Below, piece after piece: positions 24,891-32,701 of a stretch of 64,000 bases of DNA. The notes below the pieces were generated by a model. That model had not been told where the DNA came from. It saw only the letters and a list, made by a program, of their open reading frames with translations, and searched no databases. This stretch comes from Micromonospora parathelypteridis (GTDB taxonomy: Bacteria; Actinomycetota; Actinomycetes; Mycobacteriales; Micromonosporaceae): positions 5,456,001 to 5,520,000 of the forward strand of contig NZ_JACHDP010000001.1 of NCBI RefSeq assembly GCF_014201145.1, read 5' to 3'. The translations under genes were made by a program, and so were the position numbers. Each line of letters begins with the position of its first letter. Position 1 is the stretch's first letter.

Positions 24891-25745
24891 TCAGCCGGCG
24901 ACCGCGCGTAGCTGCCCCGGGCGGCGGCCCGCCAACTCGTCCAGCGCGGTCGCCGTGGCGGCGTCGGCGGGCAACTGCACCACCAGTCGCTGCGGGTCGA
25001 TCTCGGCCAGCTCCATCGTCTCGACGTCGAAACGCAGCAGCCCCACCGCCGGATGGCGCACCGTCAGCGGGTTGGTCCGCGCGGCGGTCACCGGTCGCCG
25101 CCGCCAGCGGTCGGTGAACGGCGCGCCGACCGTCCGGGCGAGCCGCTCGGCGAACGCGTCGATGGCCGGGTCACCCCGGCGCAGCAGGTGCAGCTCCGCG
25201 ACCTGCTGGTCGGCGAGCGCCGACCAGTGCGGGTAGTGCTCTCGGGCCCGCTCGTCGGTCAGCACGAACCAGGTCAGGTTCGGCCGCGACCCGTTCAGCA
25301 GGCCGATCGGGCGGGCCAGCCGATCGAACGGCTCGTTCCAGGCCAGCACGTCGCCGAGCCGGTTGAGCACGTACGCCGGGGTGTCGCGCAGCGCGTCGAG
25401 CATGGCGCGGACCGTTGGCCGCACGGTGCGGGAGACCGTTGGCCGGTCGCCTGAGCACAGTTGTCGGGCGTGCTGGGCCGAGGCGAGCTGCCGCAGGTGT
25501 TCCCGGTCGGCGCTGTCCAGGCGCAGGGCGTCGGCGAGCGCGGCGAGGATCTCCGGCGACGGCCGGGTGTCCCGGCTCTGCTCCAGCCGGGTCAGGTATT
25601 CCACGCTGACCTGCGCCAATGTCGCCAGCTCGGCCCGGCGCAGGCCCGGGGTGCGTCGGCGAGGGCCTTCGGCGAGGCCGACCTCGGCTGGCCGTCGGGC
25701 CTCGCGACGACTGCGGAGGAAGGCGCCCAGCTCTCCGTCCATCAT
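24891..25745 (-). CDS. XRE/MmyB-type transcriptional regulator
   Basis: A 284-residue repressor-like protein. An N-terminal HTH (about 10-80, with Leu-Arg-Arg-Ala-Glu-Leu-Ala and Val-Glu-Tyr-Leu-Thr-Arg-Leu-Glu-Gln) is followed by an MmyB-like ligand domain with Leu-Ala-Trp-Asn and Asn-Leu-Thr-Trp. Members of this type usually regulate an adjacent oxidoreductase gene, which fits the divergent flavoreductase 95 bases away. Two adjacent in-frame starts exist (25745, 25742). Confidence 0.9.
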   Translation of the reverse strand: MMDGELGAFLRSRREARRPAEVGLAEGPRRRTPGLRRAELATLAQVSVEYLTRLEQSRDTRPSPEILAALADALRLDSADREHLRQLASAQHARQLCSGDRPTVSRTVRPTVRAMLDALRDTPAYVLNRLGDVLAWNEPFDRLARPIGLLNGSRPNLTWFVLTDERAREHYPHWSALADQQVAELHLLRRGDPAIDAFAERLARTVGAPFTDRWRRRPVTAARTNPLTVRHPAVGLLRFDVETMELAEIDPQRLVVQLPADAATATALDELAGRRPGQLRAVAG

Positions 25746-25840
25746 CGGGTCAGTCTGGCAGCCGGCGCCGGTGGGTGGGTGGCCCTGGCAGGGCCATCCT
25801 CGCGGCGGTCTCCCCGGATCGCCCCGCGGCTCGCAGGCTC

Positions 25841-26485
25841 ATGGCCATGAGAAACGCACAGAGCACAGGACCCCTGCGGATCGGTCTGATCGTGGGCAGC
25901 ACCCGTCCCGGCCGGCGCGGCGCGGCGATCGCCCGCTGGGCTCTGGAGGTGGCCGAGCGGCACGAGGCGGTACGCGCCGGGGACGCCGTCTTCACGCTGG
26001 TCGACCTCGCGGAACAGGCGTTGCCACTGCTCGACGAGCCGGTGCCGGCGTTGTTCGGCGACTACCGGCGCCCGCACACTCGGCGGTGGGCGGCCGTGGT
26101 GGACGCCTGCGACGCCTTCGTCTTCGTCACCCCGGACTACAACCGCTCGATTCCGGCCGCGCTCAAGAACGGCATCGACTACCTGTACGCGGAGTGGGCG
26201 GACAAGGTGGCTGGGGTGGTGAGCTACGGCGCGCAGGGTGGCAATCGGGCCGCCGATCACCTGCGGGCGATCCTGACCGAGGTGCGGACCGTGGTGGTGC
26301 CGACGGGAGTGGCGCTGTCGATCTTCACCGACTTCGACTTCACCGAGGCCGACCCTGGTGACCGGACCGCTGGCCGCTTCGCACCGCGCGACGGTCGGGA
26401 GGCGGAGCTGTCCACGATGCTCGCCGAGGTCGTGAGCTGGTCCCGGGCGGTGCGCCCGGCGGACCGGGCGCTGCTGGGAACGTAG
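25841..26485 (+). CDS. NAD(P)H-dependent FMN reductase family protein
   Basis: A 214-residue flavodoxin-fold reductase. FMN-binding Gly-Ser-Thr-Arg-Pro-Gly-Arg-Arg-Gly is at about 20-28 and the second motif Thr-Pro-Asp-Tyr-Asn-Arg-Ser-Ile-Pro-Ala-Ala-Leu-Lys-Asn at about 93-106, as in chromate and quinone reductases of this family. The ATG at 25841 is the first in frame after the intergenic gap; one at 25847 is also possible. Probably controlled by the divergent MmyB-type regulator. Confidence 0.9.
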   Translation: MAMRNAQSTGPLRIGLIVGSTRPGRRGAAIARWALEVAERHEAVRAGDAVFTLVDLAEQALPLLDEPVPALFGDYRRPHTRRWAAVVDACDAFVFVTPDYNRSIPAALKNGIDYLYAEWADKVAGVVSYGAQGGNRAADHLRAILTEVRTVVVPTGVALSIFTDFDFTEADPGDRTAGRFAPRDGREAELSTMLAEVVSWSRAVRPADRALLGT

Positions 26486-26501
26486 CCGGTCCAGGGATTT
26501 T

Positions 26502-26535
26502 CGTCCCGTCTGCCCTGGTCCGGGCGGACGGGACG
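26502..26535 (+). terminator. Hairpin after the flavoreductase gene
   Basis: 14-bp stem, CGTCCCGTCTGCCC with a nearly exact complement (one position, able to form G-U in RNA), 6-nt loop, 17 bases after the stop. No T-run. The remaining 180 bases before yebC show no gene. Confidence 0.6.
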
Positions 26536-26718
26536 GCGCTGTCGCGCGCGGTGCATGACAGCGACCCGGGGGACGTCGGTAGGATTGCGGAGATTCGGCA
26601 GGGCCATCTGCCCGCCACGGCTTCCACCAGAGCTGACCGGCACCTCCGCGTGCGCCGGCGGGAGCGGGGCGTGAGCGGTGCGGTCGATGCAGACGGCGGG
26701 TAGCAACGGAGGTAGAAG

Positions 26719-27471
26719 ATGTCCGGCCACTCAAAGTGGGCGACGACCAAGCACAAGAAGGCCGTCATCGACGCCAAGCGCGGCAAGATGTTCGCCAAGC
26801 TGATCAAGAATGTCGAGGTGGCCGCACGAACCGGCGGCGGCGATCCCTCCGGCAACCCGACGCTCTTCGACGCCATCCAGAAGGCGAAGAAGAGCTCGGT
26901 GCCGAACGACAACATCGACCGTGCCGTCAAGCGCGGCTCCGGCCTCGAAGCGGGCGGCGCCGACTGGCAGACGATCATGTATGAGGGGTACGGCCCGAAC
27001 GGCGTGGCCATGCTCATCGAGTGCCTCACCGACAACCGCAACCGGGCGGCGACCGAGGTGCGCACCGCGCTGACCCGCAACGGCGGCTCGCTCGCCGACG
27101 CCGGCTCGGTGTCGTACATGTTCTCCCGCAAGGGCGTGGTGATCGTGCCCAAGGAGGGCACCAGCGAGGACGACGTGATGCTGGCCGTCCTCGACGCCGG
27201 CGCCGAGGAGGTCAACGACCTCGGTGAGGCGTACGAGGTGGTCTCCGAGCCGACCGACCTGATCCCGGTGCGGACCGCGCTGCAGGACGCCGGCATCGAG
27301 TACGAGTCGGCCGAGTCCTCGCTCATCCCCAGCATGAACATCCCGCTGGACGAAGAGGGCGCCCGCAAGATCTTCAAGCTGATCGACGTCCTGGAAGACT
27401 GCGACGACGTGCAGAACGTCTACGCCAACTTCGACATCTCCGACGACGTCATGGCGGCAGTGGACGCCTGA
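26719..27471 (+). CDS. yebC: YebC/PmpR family protein
   Basis: A 250-residue three-domain protein with the diagnostic start Ser-Gly-His-Ser-Lys-Trp followed by Thr-Lys-His-Lys-Lys. Family members were annotated as transcription regulators; relatives including mitochondrial TACO1 have since been linked to translation of proline-rich stretches. ACGGAGG lies about 9 nt upstream. It closes the conserved block that began with thrS. ruvC, which follows yebC in many actinobacteria, is absent here; a palindromic element and a DUF402 gene follow instead. Confidence 0.96.
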   Translation: MSGHSKWATTKHKKAVIDAKRGKMFAKLIKNVEVAARTGGGDPSGNPTLFDAIQKAKKSSVPNDNIDRAVKRGSGLEAGGADWQTIMYEGYGPNGVAMLIECLTDNRNRAATEVRTALTRNGGSLADAGSVSYMFSRKGVVIVPKEGTSEDDVMLAVLDAGAEEVNDLGEAYEVVSEPTDLIPVRTALQDAGIEYESAESSLIPSMNIPLDEEGARKIFKLIDVLEDCDDVQNVYANFDISDDVMAAVDA

Positions 27472-27494
27472 TCGTCTCCGCTCGGCTTGCGCGA

Positions 27495-27571
27495 TGATCG
27501 ACTCCGTTCCGCCGATGTGGGGGTATCCGAAGCACCGGGTTACCGCAGTATCGGCGAAACGGAGTTGATCA
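27495..27571. repeat. 77-bp palindromic element, family B copy 2
   Basis: Same length and ends (TGATC to GATCA) as the element at 10141-10217 and 56 of 77 positions identical. Arms TGATCGACTCCGTT and the complement of AACGGAGTTGATCA pair with one mismatch. It lies 24 bases after yebC. Confidence 0.87.
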
Positions 27572-27642
27572 AGCGACCGTTGGAGCGGCCCGGCACTCGC
27601 GAGCCCGTAGGCTTCCTCGGCGGCCAACGAGGAGGTTCGGGA

Positions 27643-28263
27643 GTGACGGCACACCGGTTTTCGCCGGGCGACGTGGTCGTTCGGCGTGAGGTTCTGCGTG
27701 GCGAGGTGTGGTTCGGCTGCCCGACGATCTGCGTCGAGGACTCGCCCGACCTGCTCGCCCTCTACCTCCCGACCGGAGCCGAGTTCGGTTTTCCGCAGAG
27801 CGGCGTCTTTCCCTGTGGGCGGCACCCGTGGGAGACCGCCGGGCACCGCTCCTGGTGGGGGCACGGCAAGCTGATGCTGCAACGTCCCGGCGAGGCGCAC
27901 TCGGTCGACGTGTTCTGGACCGGCCCGGACCGTGACTTCGTCGGGTGGTACTTCAACCTCCAGGACCCGGTGCGACGTACGCCGATCGGGGTGGACACCC
28001 TGGACCACGAGCTGGACCTGTGGTGGGCGGCGGACGCCGACCGGTACGTCTGGAAGGACGTGGAGATGTTCGCCCAGCGCCTCGTCGAGGGGCGTTACCC
28101 GGGGATGGGAGACGCGATCCAGGCCGAGGGTGACCGGATCGCCGCGCTGCTCGACGCGGGCGAGCGCTGGTGGGACCCGGCGTGGGCGAAGTGGCAGCCC
28201 GACCCGACCTGGTCGGCGCCCCCACTGCCCGCCGGCTGGGAGCAGGTGCCGCCGGCCCGCTGA
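27643..28263 (+). CDS. DUF402 domain protein
   Basis: A 206-residue protein of the DUF402/FomD-like group. The region with Gly-Trp-Tyr-Phe-Asn-Leu-Gln-Asp-Pro and later Asp-x-Glu-Leu-Asp-Leu-Trp-Trp is the DUF402 core, where acidic residues bind metal and nucleotide in studied relatives. An N-terminal extension of about 90 residues is rich in Trp and Gly. The GTG at 27643 is selected because GAGGAGG lies 7 nt upstream. Some family members hydrolyse nucleoside diphosphates; function here is unknown. Confidence 0.82.
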   Translation: MTAHRFSPGDVVVRREVLRGEVWFGCPTICVEDSPDLLALYLPTGAEFGFPQSGVFPCGRHPWETAGHRSWWGHGKLMLQRPGEAHSVDVFWTGPDRDFVGWYFNLQDPVRRTPIGVDTLDHELDLWWAADADRYVWKDVEMFAQRLVEGRYPGMGDAIQAEGDRIAALLDAGERWWDPAWAKWQPDPTWSAPPLPAGWEQVPPAR

Positions 28264-28276
28264 CCCGCGCTGGCGG

Positions 28277-29389
28277 TCAATCCTCCGGCAGCGTGTCGAC
28301 CAGGAACACCTGGTCCTCCTTGGTGGTGCACGGCTCGACCAGCGCTTCGGCCGAGATCTCGGTGTCGTCGTCGCGGAGACCGACGCACAGGTCGGTGTGG
28401 GCCGGCCGGATGCGGAACGCGCTCGGCGTCGATCCGGTCGGCTCGAAGCGGAACAGCTGAATCCACCTGTCCGGGCGGCAGTCCTGCCATGGTTCGAGCA
28501 GGTCCCGGCCGGGGTCGGCGTCGCGGATGGTGAGGCAGCCCGGACCGTGCGCCGGATGGTTCCACTTGATGTAGTACAGACCGCCGGTCACCAGTTCCAG
28601 GTAGGTGTCGGGTGGGGTCGCCTCCGCGCAGGGCCGCTGGACCGCTATCTCCGCCGGGTACTGGCCGGTGCGGTCCCGCCCCTCGGTGAGGCAGAGCTGG
28701 GGGTTGCGGGCGGGGCGGATCTGGCTGCGGCCCGCGCCCGGCGCGGTCGACGGGCTGGCGCTGCCGGCCGGCGTGGCTGAGGGGCTGCCGCTCGCCGAAC
28801 TGTTCGGTTCGGAGAGCTGGGTTGGCGTTCGCGGCTCGTCGTCGGGTCGCTGAATCCAGATCACCGCGAGCGCAGCCAGCAGGGCACCGACGGCGAGCAG
28901 CGCCAGCGGCGCGGGTCGCGCGAACCACCGCGGTCGCGTCACGCTCAAGGGCCTCGCCGCCGGGGCGACGCCCGCCGCGGTGCCGTCGCCCGGGAGGCGA
29001 GCTGAGGTGGTGCCGTCGCCCGGTGGGCGAGCTGAGGTGGTGCCGTCGCCCGGTGGGCGATCTGAGGTGGTGCCGTCGCCCGGCTGGTCGGCGGGCGACG
29101 TCACCGCGTACGCGCCCGCCGCGAGGCGGTGCCGCGCCTGCAACCACGCCTCGACCTGGTCCTCGGCGCCGCAGGCTCGGACGAATGCCGCCACCACCTC
29201 AGGTCGCGGCAGAGTGGACCGACGCAGGATGTCGGCGGCGGTGCTGCGGGCCAGCACGTCACCGGCCGACGCGGCGCGTTGCTCCAGCTGGCGGTATGTG
29301 AGCCGGGACCGGTCCTTGAGTCGGCGCAACAGGTCGACGAACTCCGCCGGGTCGGCCGCGTCGTCCGGCCGTGGCTCACCCATGGTCAT
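28277..29389 (-). CDS. Transmembrane HTH protein with lectin-like ectodomain
   Basis: A 370-residue protein with an N-terminal XRE-type HTH (about 15-90, with Arg-Leu-Thr-Tyr-Arg-Gln-Leu-Glu), a linker of 10-residue Pro-Gly-Asp-Gly-Thr-Thr-Ser-x-Arg repeats (about 102-136), one membrane helix (158-178), a Ser/Pro/Ala spacer and a C-terminal extracellular domain of about 145 residues. The ectodomain has three Gln/Cys-spaced repeats resembling a ricin-type beta-trefoil. This layout suggests a one-component signal protein that senses an outside ligand. Its HTH is clearly related to that of the divergent neighbour. ATG at 29389 or 29383. Confidence 0.75.
   Translation of the reverse strand: MTMGEPRPDDAADPAEFVDLLRRLKDRSRLTYRQLEQRAASAGDVLARSTAADILRRSTLPRPEVVAAFVRACGAEDQVEAWLQARHRLAAGAYAVTSPADQPGDGTTSDRPPGDGTTSARPPGDGTTSARLPGDGTAAGVAPAARPLSVTRPRWFARPAPLALLAVGALLAALAVIWIQRPDDEPRTPTQLSEPNSSASGSPSATPAGSASPSTAPGAGRSQIRPARNPQLCLTEGRDRTGQYPAEIAVQRPCAEATPPDTYLELVTGGLYYIKWNHPAHGPGCLTIRDADPGRDLLEPWQDCRPDRWIQLFRFEPTGSTPSAFRIRPAHTDLCVGLRDDDTEISAEALVEPCTTKEDQVFLVDTLPED
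28981..29091. repeat. 30-bp tandem repeat in the HTH protein linker
   Basis: Three near-identical 30-bp units starting TGCCGTCGCCCGG and ending CTGAGGTGG, plus a partial fourth. They encode the decapeptide repeat of the cytoplasmic linker. Confidence 0.92.
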
Positions 29390-29641
29390 CGCCCGATTGT
29401 CCAGACCTCCCGGGGCCCGGGCAAGTTGGGGGCCCAGCGACTGTCCGAGGTGGTCGGACAAAACCCGGACACGCGCCCCTGAGCTGCGCGGACAGCGCCC
29501 AGCGGTGACCAGGGCGTTGTCCCCGCCGGTGGGTTTATCTAGCGTCGTTTCTCGATGGCGGCGCCGCCGAACGGCGTACGGCCAGCGGGCGCCGACCGGC
29601 ACCGGTCCGGGCCCGACGACATCGACGACACGGGGGATTCG
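29390..29641. promoter_or_regulatory. Shared promoter region of the two HTH genes
   Basis: A 252-base gap between the divergent starts. It probably carries both promoters; no clear -35/-10 pair or operator could be fixed by eye. An upstream in-frame ATG for the plus-strand gene lies at 29555 but would add an unconserved polar extension. Confidence 0.4.
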
Positions 29642-30658
29642 ATGGATGACGCTGCCCGGGATCCGGTGCCGCAGGCGGCCACGGCGGGGGAGTACGTCGC
29701 GTTGCTGCGGGACGTTCGGCGCTGCTCCGGCCTGACCTATCGGGAGATCTCCCGGCGGGCCTCGGCGGCCGGACACTGGCTGCCGCCGAGCACTCTCGCC
29801 ACGATGCTGGGGCGGACCACCCTGCCTCGGGAACGCACTGTCCTGGCGCTGCTGGCGGCCTGCGGGGCCTCGGCGGCCGAGGTCGAGCGGTGGGTGGAGA
29901 TGCGGCGTGACCTTGAGGCCCGTGCCAGCGAGCGGGAACGACGGGAGAGCCAACCGACGCCGACCGCCGTCGACCCGTCCACGATCGGCGGCCCAGCCTC
30001 GTCGGTGCCGTCGCGACCCGAGGCGCTCGGGCCGGCCCGGCGCTGGCGTCGGCTGGCGGTGCTCGCGGTGCTCGGTGTGCTGACGGTCGGGGCGTCCGGG
30101 GCGCTACGACCCGGCGGCACCGACACGGCGGATGGTTCGCCGACCGACGGTTGCCCGGCGGTGCTGCAGCAGGGCATGTCCGGCCCCTGCGTGCTGGACC
30201 TCCAGGAGCGGCTGGTGGCCGGCGGACTGGACGTGCCGGTGGACGGCTGGTTCGGCTCGGACACCACCGGCCGGGTGATGGCCTTCCAGGCGCTGGACGG
30301 CCTGCCGGTCAGCGGCATCGTGGACGGGCGGGTGCTCGACGAGTTGTCGGACACGAGGGTGCCGGCCACCTGGCCGGAGGAGCGGATCGGCACGTACCTG
30401 CGGGGGGTCTTCCCGGAGGATCCGACGGGGGCGGTGCAGGTGGCGCGGTGCCTGTCCGGGTTGGACCCGTACCGGGTGGAGGTCGTTGCGGACGGTGCCC
30501 GGCGCTGGGGGTTGTTCCAGTTCAGCGACATGGAGTTGTCCCGGCTCGGTGTCGACCGCCCGACCGCGCTGGACCCGGGTTGGAACATCCGGGCGGCGCG
30601 GGACGTCTGGTCGCGTACCGGTGGCTTCGACCACTGGCAGTGCGTCTCGTCGCGGTGA
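29642..30658 (+). CDS. Transmembrane HTH protein with peptidoglycan-binding ectodomain
   Basis: A 338-residue protein: N-terminal XRE-type HTH (about 17-95) paralogous to that of the divergent gene, membrane helix 137-153, a peptidoglycan-binding domain (172-237, Asp-Gly-Trp-Phe-Gly-Ser-Asp-Thr-Thr-Gly) and a lysozyme-like C-terminal domain (244-338, Trp-Gly-Leu-Phe-Gln-Phe and Pro-Gly-Trp-Asn-Ile). At the place of the catalytic Glu of lytic transglycosylases (usually Glu-Ser-Gly) it has Leu271-Ser-Gly, so it probably binds but does not cut. Start at the ATG whose product aligns with the paralogue. Confidence 0.72.
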   Translation: MDDAARDPVPQAATAGEYVALLRDVRRCSGLTYREISRRASAAGHWLPPSTLATMLGRTTLPRERTVLALLAACGASAAEVERWVEMRRDLEARASERERRESQPTPTAVDPSTIGGPASSVPSRPEALGPARRWRRLAVLAVLGVLTVGASGALRPGGTDTADGSPTDGCPAVLQQGMSGPCVLDLQERLVAGGLDVPVDGWFGSDTTGRVMAFQALDGLPVSGIVDGRVLDELSDTRVPATWPEERIGTYLRGVFPEDPTGAVQVARCLSGLDPYRVEVVADGARRWGLFQFSDMELSRLGVDRPTALDPGWNIRAARDVWSRTGGFDHWQCVSSR

Positions 30659-30664
30659 CAACGT

Positions 30665-30704
30665 GATGCTCCCCGTCCGGTCCGTGGACCGGACGGGGAG
30701 CATC
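30665..30704. terminator. Strong bidirectional terminator
   Basis: A perfect 19-bp inverted repeat, GATGCTCCCCGTCCGGTCC and its complement, with only 2 nt between arms. It lies between the stop codons of two convergent genes (plus-strand HTH protein and minus-strand haloperoxidase). Confidence 0.85.
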
Positions 30705-30726
30705 CCCCCGTTACACCGGCTGCGAC

Positions 30727-32526
30727 TCAGGGACGCAGCCGGTTGGCGTAGACGTACGCGCCCACGGAACGGCCGGTGGCGAGCCCGGCGTCCGCGTCGA
30801 ACCGGTAGTGCACGCCGAGGTAGATCCGGCTCATCGCGTTCTCCTCGGCGGCGTGGCCGAAGCCGGTCATGTGCCGGACCACGCCCTCGGCGTGCGGGTC
30901 GTCTGTCGTGGCGTCGAAGGCGATCGCATCGGTGCCGAAGAACCTCTGCAGCACCGCCGCCCAGGCCCCCGCGAAGGTGGCGTGCCCGGAGATGTACGCC
31001 GGGGAGGCCGGCGTGTACGCCACGCCGTCGCGGGTCTGCGACAGCGGCTGCCAACCGGGGCCATCGGTCGCCTCGATGGCGGTCACCGGCCGCCACAGGT
31101 CGATGGGGGTCTGGTACCTGGCGTCCCAGGCGGCGATGGCGGCGTCGGCGAGCGCGAGGGCGACCAGCCCGAAGAGTCGGGCGTTGGCCAGGATGCCGAG
31201 CCTGCGGTGCTCGGCCACGATCCGGGTGTGCGTGAAGAGCTGGCCCGGCGGCTTGTACGTCCCCGCCAGGTCGTTGGCCCAGAAGAACGCGATCTGCGTC
31301 TGGTCGGGGGTCCGCAGCGATGACGTCCGGCCCCCGTAGTCGCGGATCTCCTGGACCTGGGTGCGGTATTCCTGCTTACCGAGCAGGTCGGCGTGTCCGG
31401 TGGCGCCGGCCGGTGGGCCGGGCCGGAACTGCCGGCCCGAGGTGAGCGTGAACGGGGTGACCGACCCCCAGTTCGGGCTGACCGCTGCCTGTCCGTTGGT
31501 CGGCCGCCACGACCCGGGCACGCCGTCCAGCTGGTATGCCGTGTCGTTGCCGGCGCCATCGTTGGCTCGGGCCTGCAGGTTGGCGGCGGCGGCCGCCACG
31601 CCGACGGTGTCGCCCCGCGCGACCTCGGCGGCGTTCACCCCGGATGGCCGCAGGGCGACAGCGCCGGCGAGGGCCTGGGAGTAGGACTGGCCCTGGCCGC
31701 CGTAGAGGGCGGTCAGCACGTCGTACGCGGCCCGGTCGATGGCCGCGTGCAGCGACGGCGCCACGACATTCTCCGGGGTGCCCGGGTAGCTGACCGGCAC
31801 CCGTACCCGGTAGGGGTTGCCGACACCGGTGACCGAGACGGCGGCGTCGTGCATCGCCGCGTGCAGGATGGCCGCCTCTCGGGAGGAGGAGGTGGGTGGC
31901 AGGTCCAGCGCCTTGTACGTGGCCAGCAGGACACCGTTCCAGTAGAGGATCGGGTCGGTGGCGGGGTCGACGGCCAGCGGGGTGAGGAAGATGTTGTCCA
32001 GCCGGACCGTCGAGGTGGCGTGCGCGCCGAGGTGGAACAGGAGCACCGCCTGCGGGTCGCCGAACGGTGACGTGAAGTCGAAGGTGAACCGGCGCATCGT
32101 GGACGTCAGCGTGACGGTCTGGTCGACGGCGGAGGTGAAGGGCGTGTCCGCCCGCGAGACCGTGGCGCGGAGGGGGCGGCCGACGTCGGCGGAGGCGTCG
32201 AACTGCAGCCGGTACGGCTGCGCGGCGGTCAACCCGAACTCGAAGCGGCCGACCAGGTCCTCCCAGACGGGCTTGCCGACCGTCGCGCTGGTACGTACGC
32301 GCAGTTGCCCGGCGTTGACCGTCGTGCTGGTCGAGGCGAGCCGGGTCCACCAGGGCTGGGTGCTGCCGTCGTCGAACGTGCCGTTGACGATGAGGTCGCC
32401 CGGGGCGGCGGCGACGGGCACGGGCCCGATGGCGGACGCGAGGGTGCTGGTGAGAACGATCGCGAGCACCCCGCCGACCAGGCGACGGACGTGCCGCCCG
32501 TGCCGGGCGTCGATCGTTGGGGTCAT
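30727..32526 (-). CDS. Secreted vanadium-haloperoxidase/PAP2-like enzyme
   Basis: A 599-residue exported protein. A signal peptide (to about residue 41) is followed by a carbohydrate-binding-like beta domain (about 45-190) and a large helical PAP2-superfamily domain. The oxyanion pocket motifs are Leu-Trp-Arg-Pro-Val-Thr-Ala-Ile, Ile-Ser-Gly-His-Ala-Thr-Phe and Ser-Arg-Ile-Tyr-Leu-Gly-Val-His-Tyr with Asp three residues on. The lysine that normally starts the first motif appears to be Arg (Ala-Arg-Tyr). It could be a vanadate-dependent peroxidase or a phosphatase; sequence does not separate these. Confidence 0.82.
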   Translation of the reverse strand: MTPTIDARHGRHVRRLVGGVLAIVLTSTLASAIGPVPVAAAPGDLIVNGTFDDGSTQPWWTRLASTSTTVNAGQLRVRTSATVGKPVWEDLVGRFEFGLTAAQPYRLQFDASADVGRPLRATVSRADTPFTSAVDQTVTLTSTMRRFTFDFTSPFGDPQAVLLFHLGAHATSTVRLDNIFLTPLAVDPATDPILYWNGVLLATYKALDLPPTSSSREAAILHAAMHDAAVSVTGVGNPYRVRVPVSYPGTPENVVAPSLHAAIDRAAYDVLTALYGGQGQSYSQALAGAVALRPSGVNAAEVARGDTVGVAAAAANLQARANDGAGNDTAYQLDGVPGSWRPTNGQAAVSPNWGSVTPFTLTSGRQFRPGPPAGATGHADLLGKQEYRTQVQEIRDYGGRTSSLRTPDQTQIAFFWANDLAGTYKPPGQLFTHTRIVAEHRRLGILANARLFGLVALALADAAIAAWDARYQTPIDLWRPVTAIEATDGPGWQPLSQTRDGVAYTPASPAYISGHATFAGAWAAVLQRFFGTDAIAFDATTDDPHAEGVVRHMTGFGHAAEENAMSRIYLGVHYRFDADAGLATGRSVGAYVYANRLRP

Positions 32527-32650
32527 CGAGAGCCTTTCCGGTCCGGGACCGGCGACGACCAGGTCGTTGCCGTGAGGATCGGCTCACCGTAGGAGCGTTC
32601 GCCCTGTTCGCAGCCGCCGAACAGCGTTCGGACCGGTGCCGTACGGCAGC

Positions 32651-32683
32651 GGGCGCCGGAGTCCGATCAGGACTCCGACGCCC
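32651..32683 (-). terminator. Hairpin after the ABC permease gene
   Basis: 14-bp stem with one mismatch (GGGCGCCGGAGTCC and complement), 5-nt loop, 18 bases beyond the permease stop on the minus strand. Confidence 0.65.
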
Positions 32684-32701
32684 GCGTGGGGGAACCAGGG
32701 T

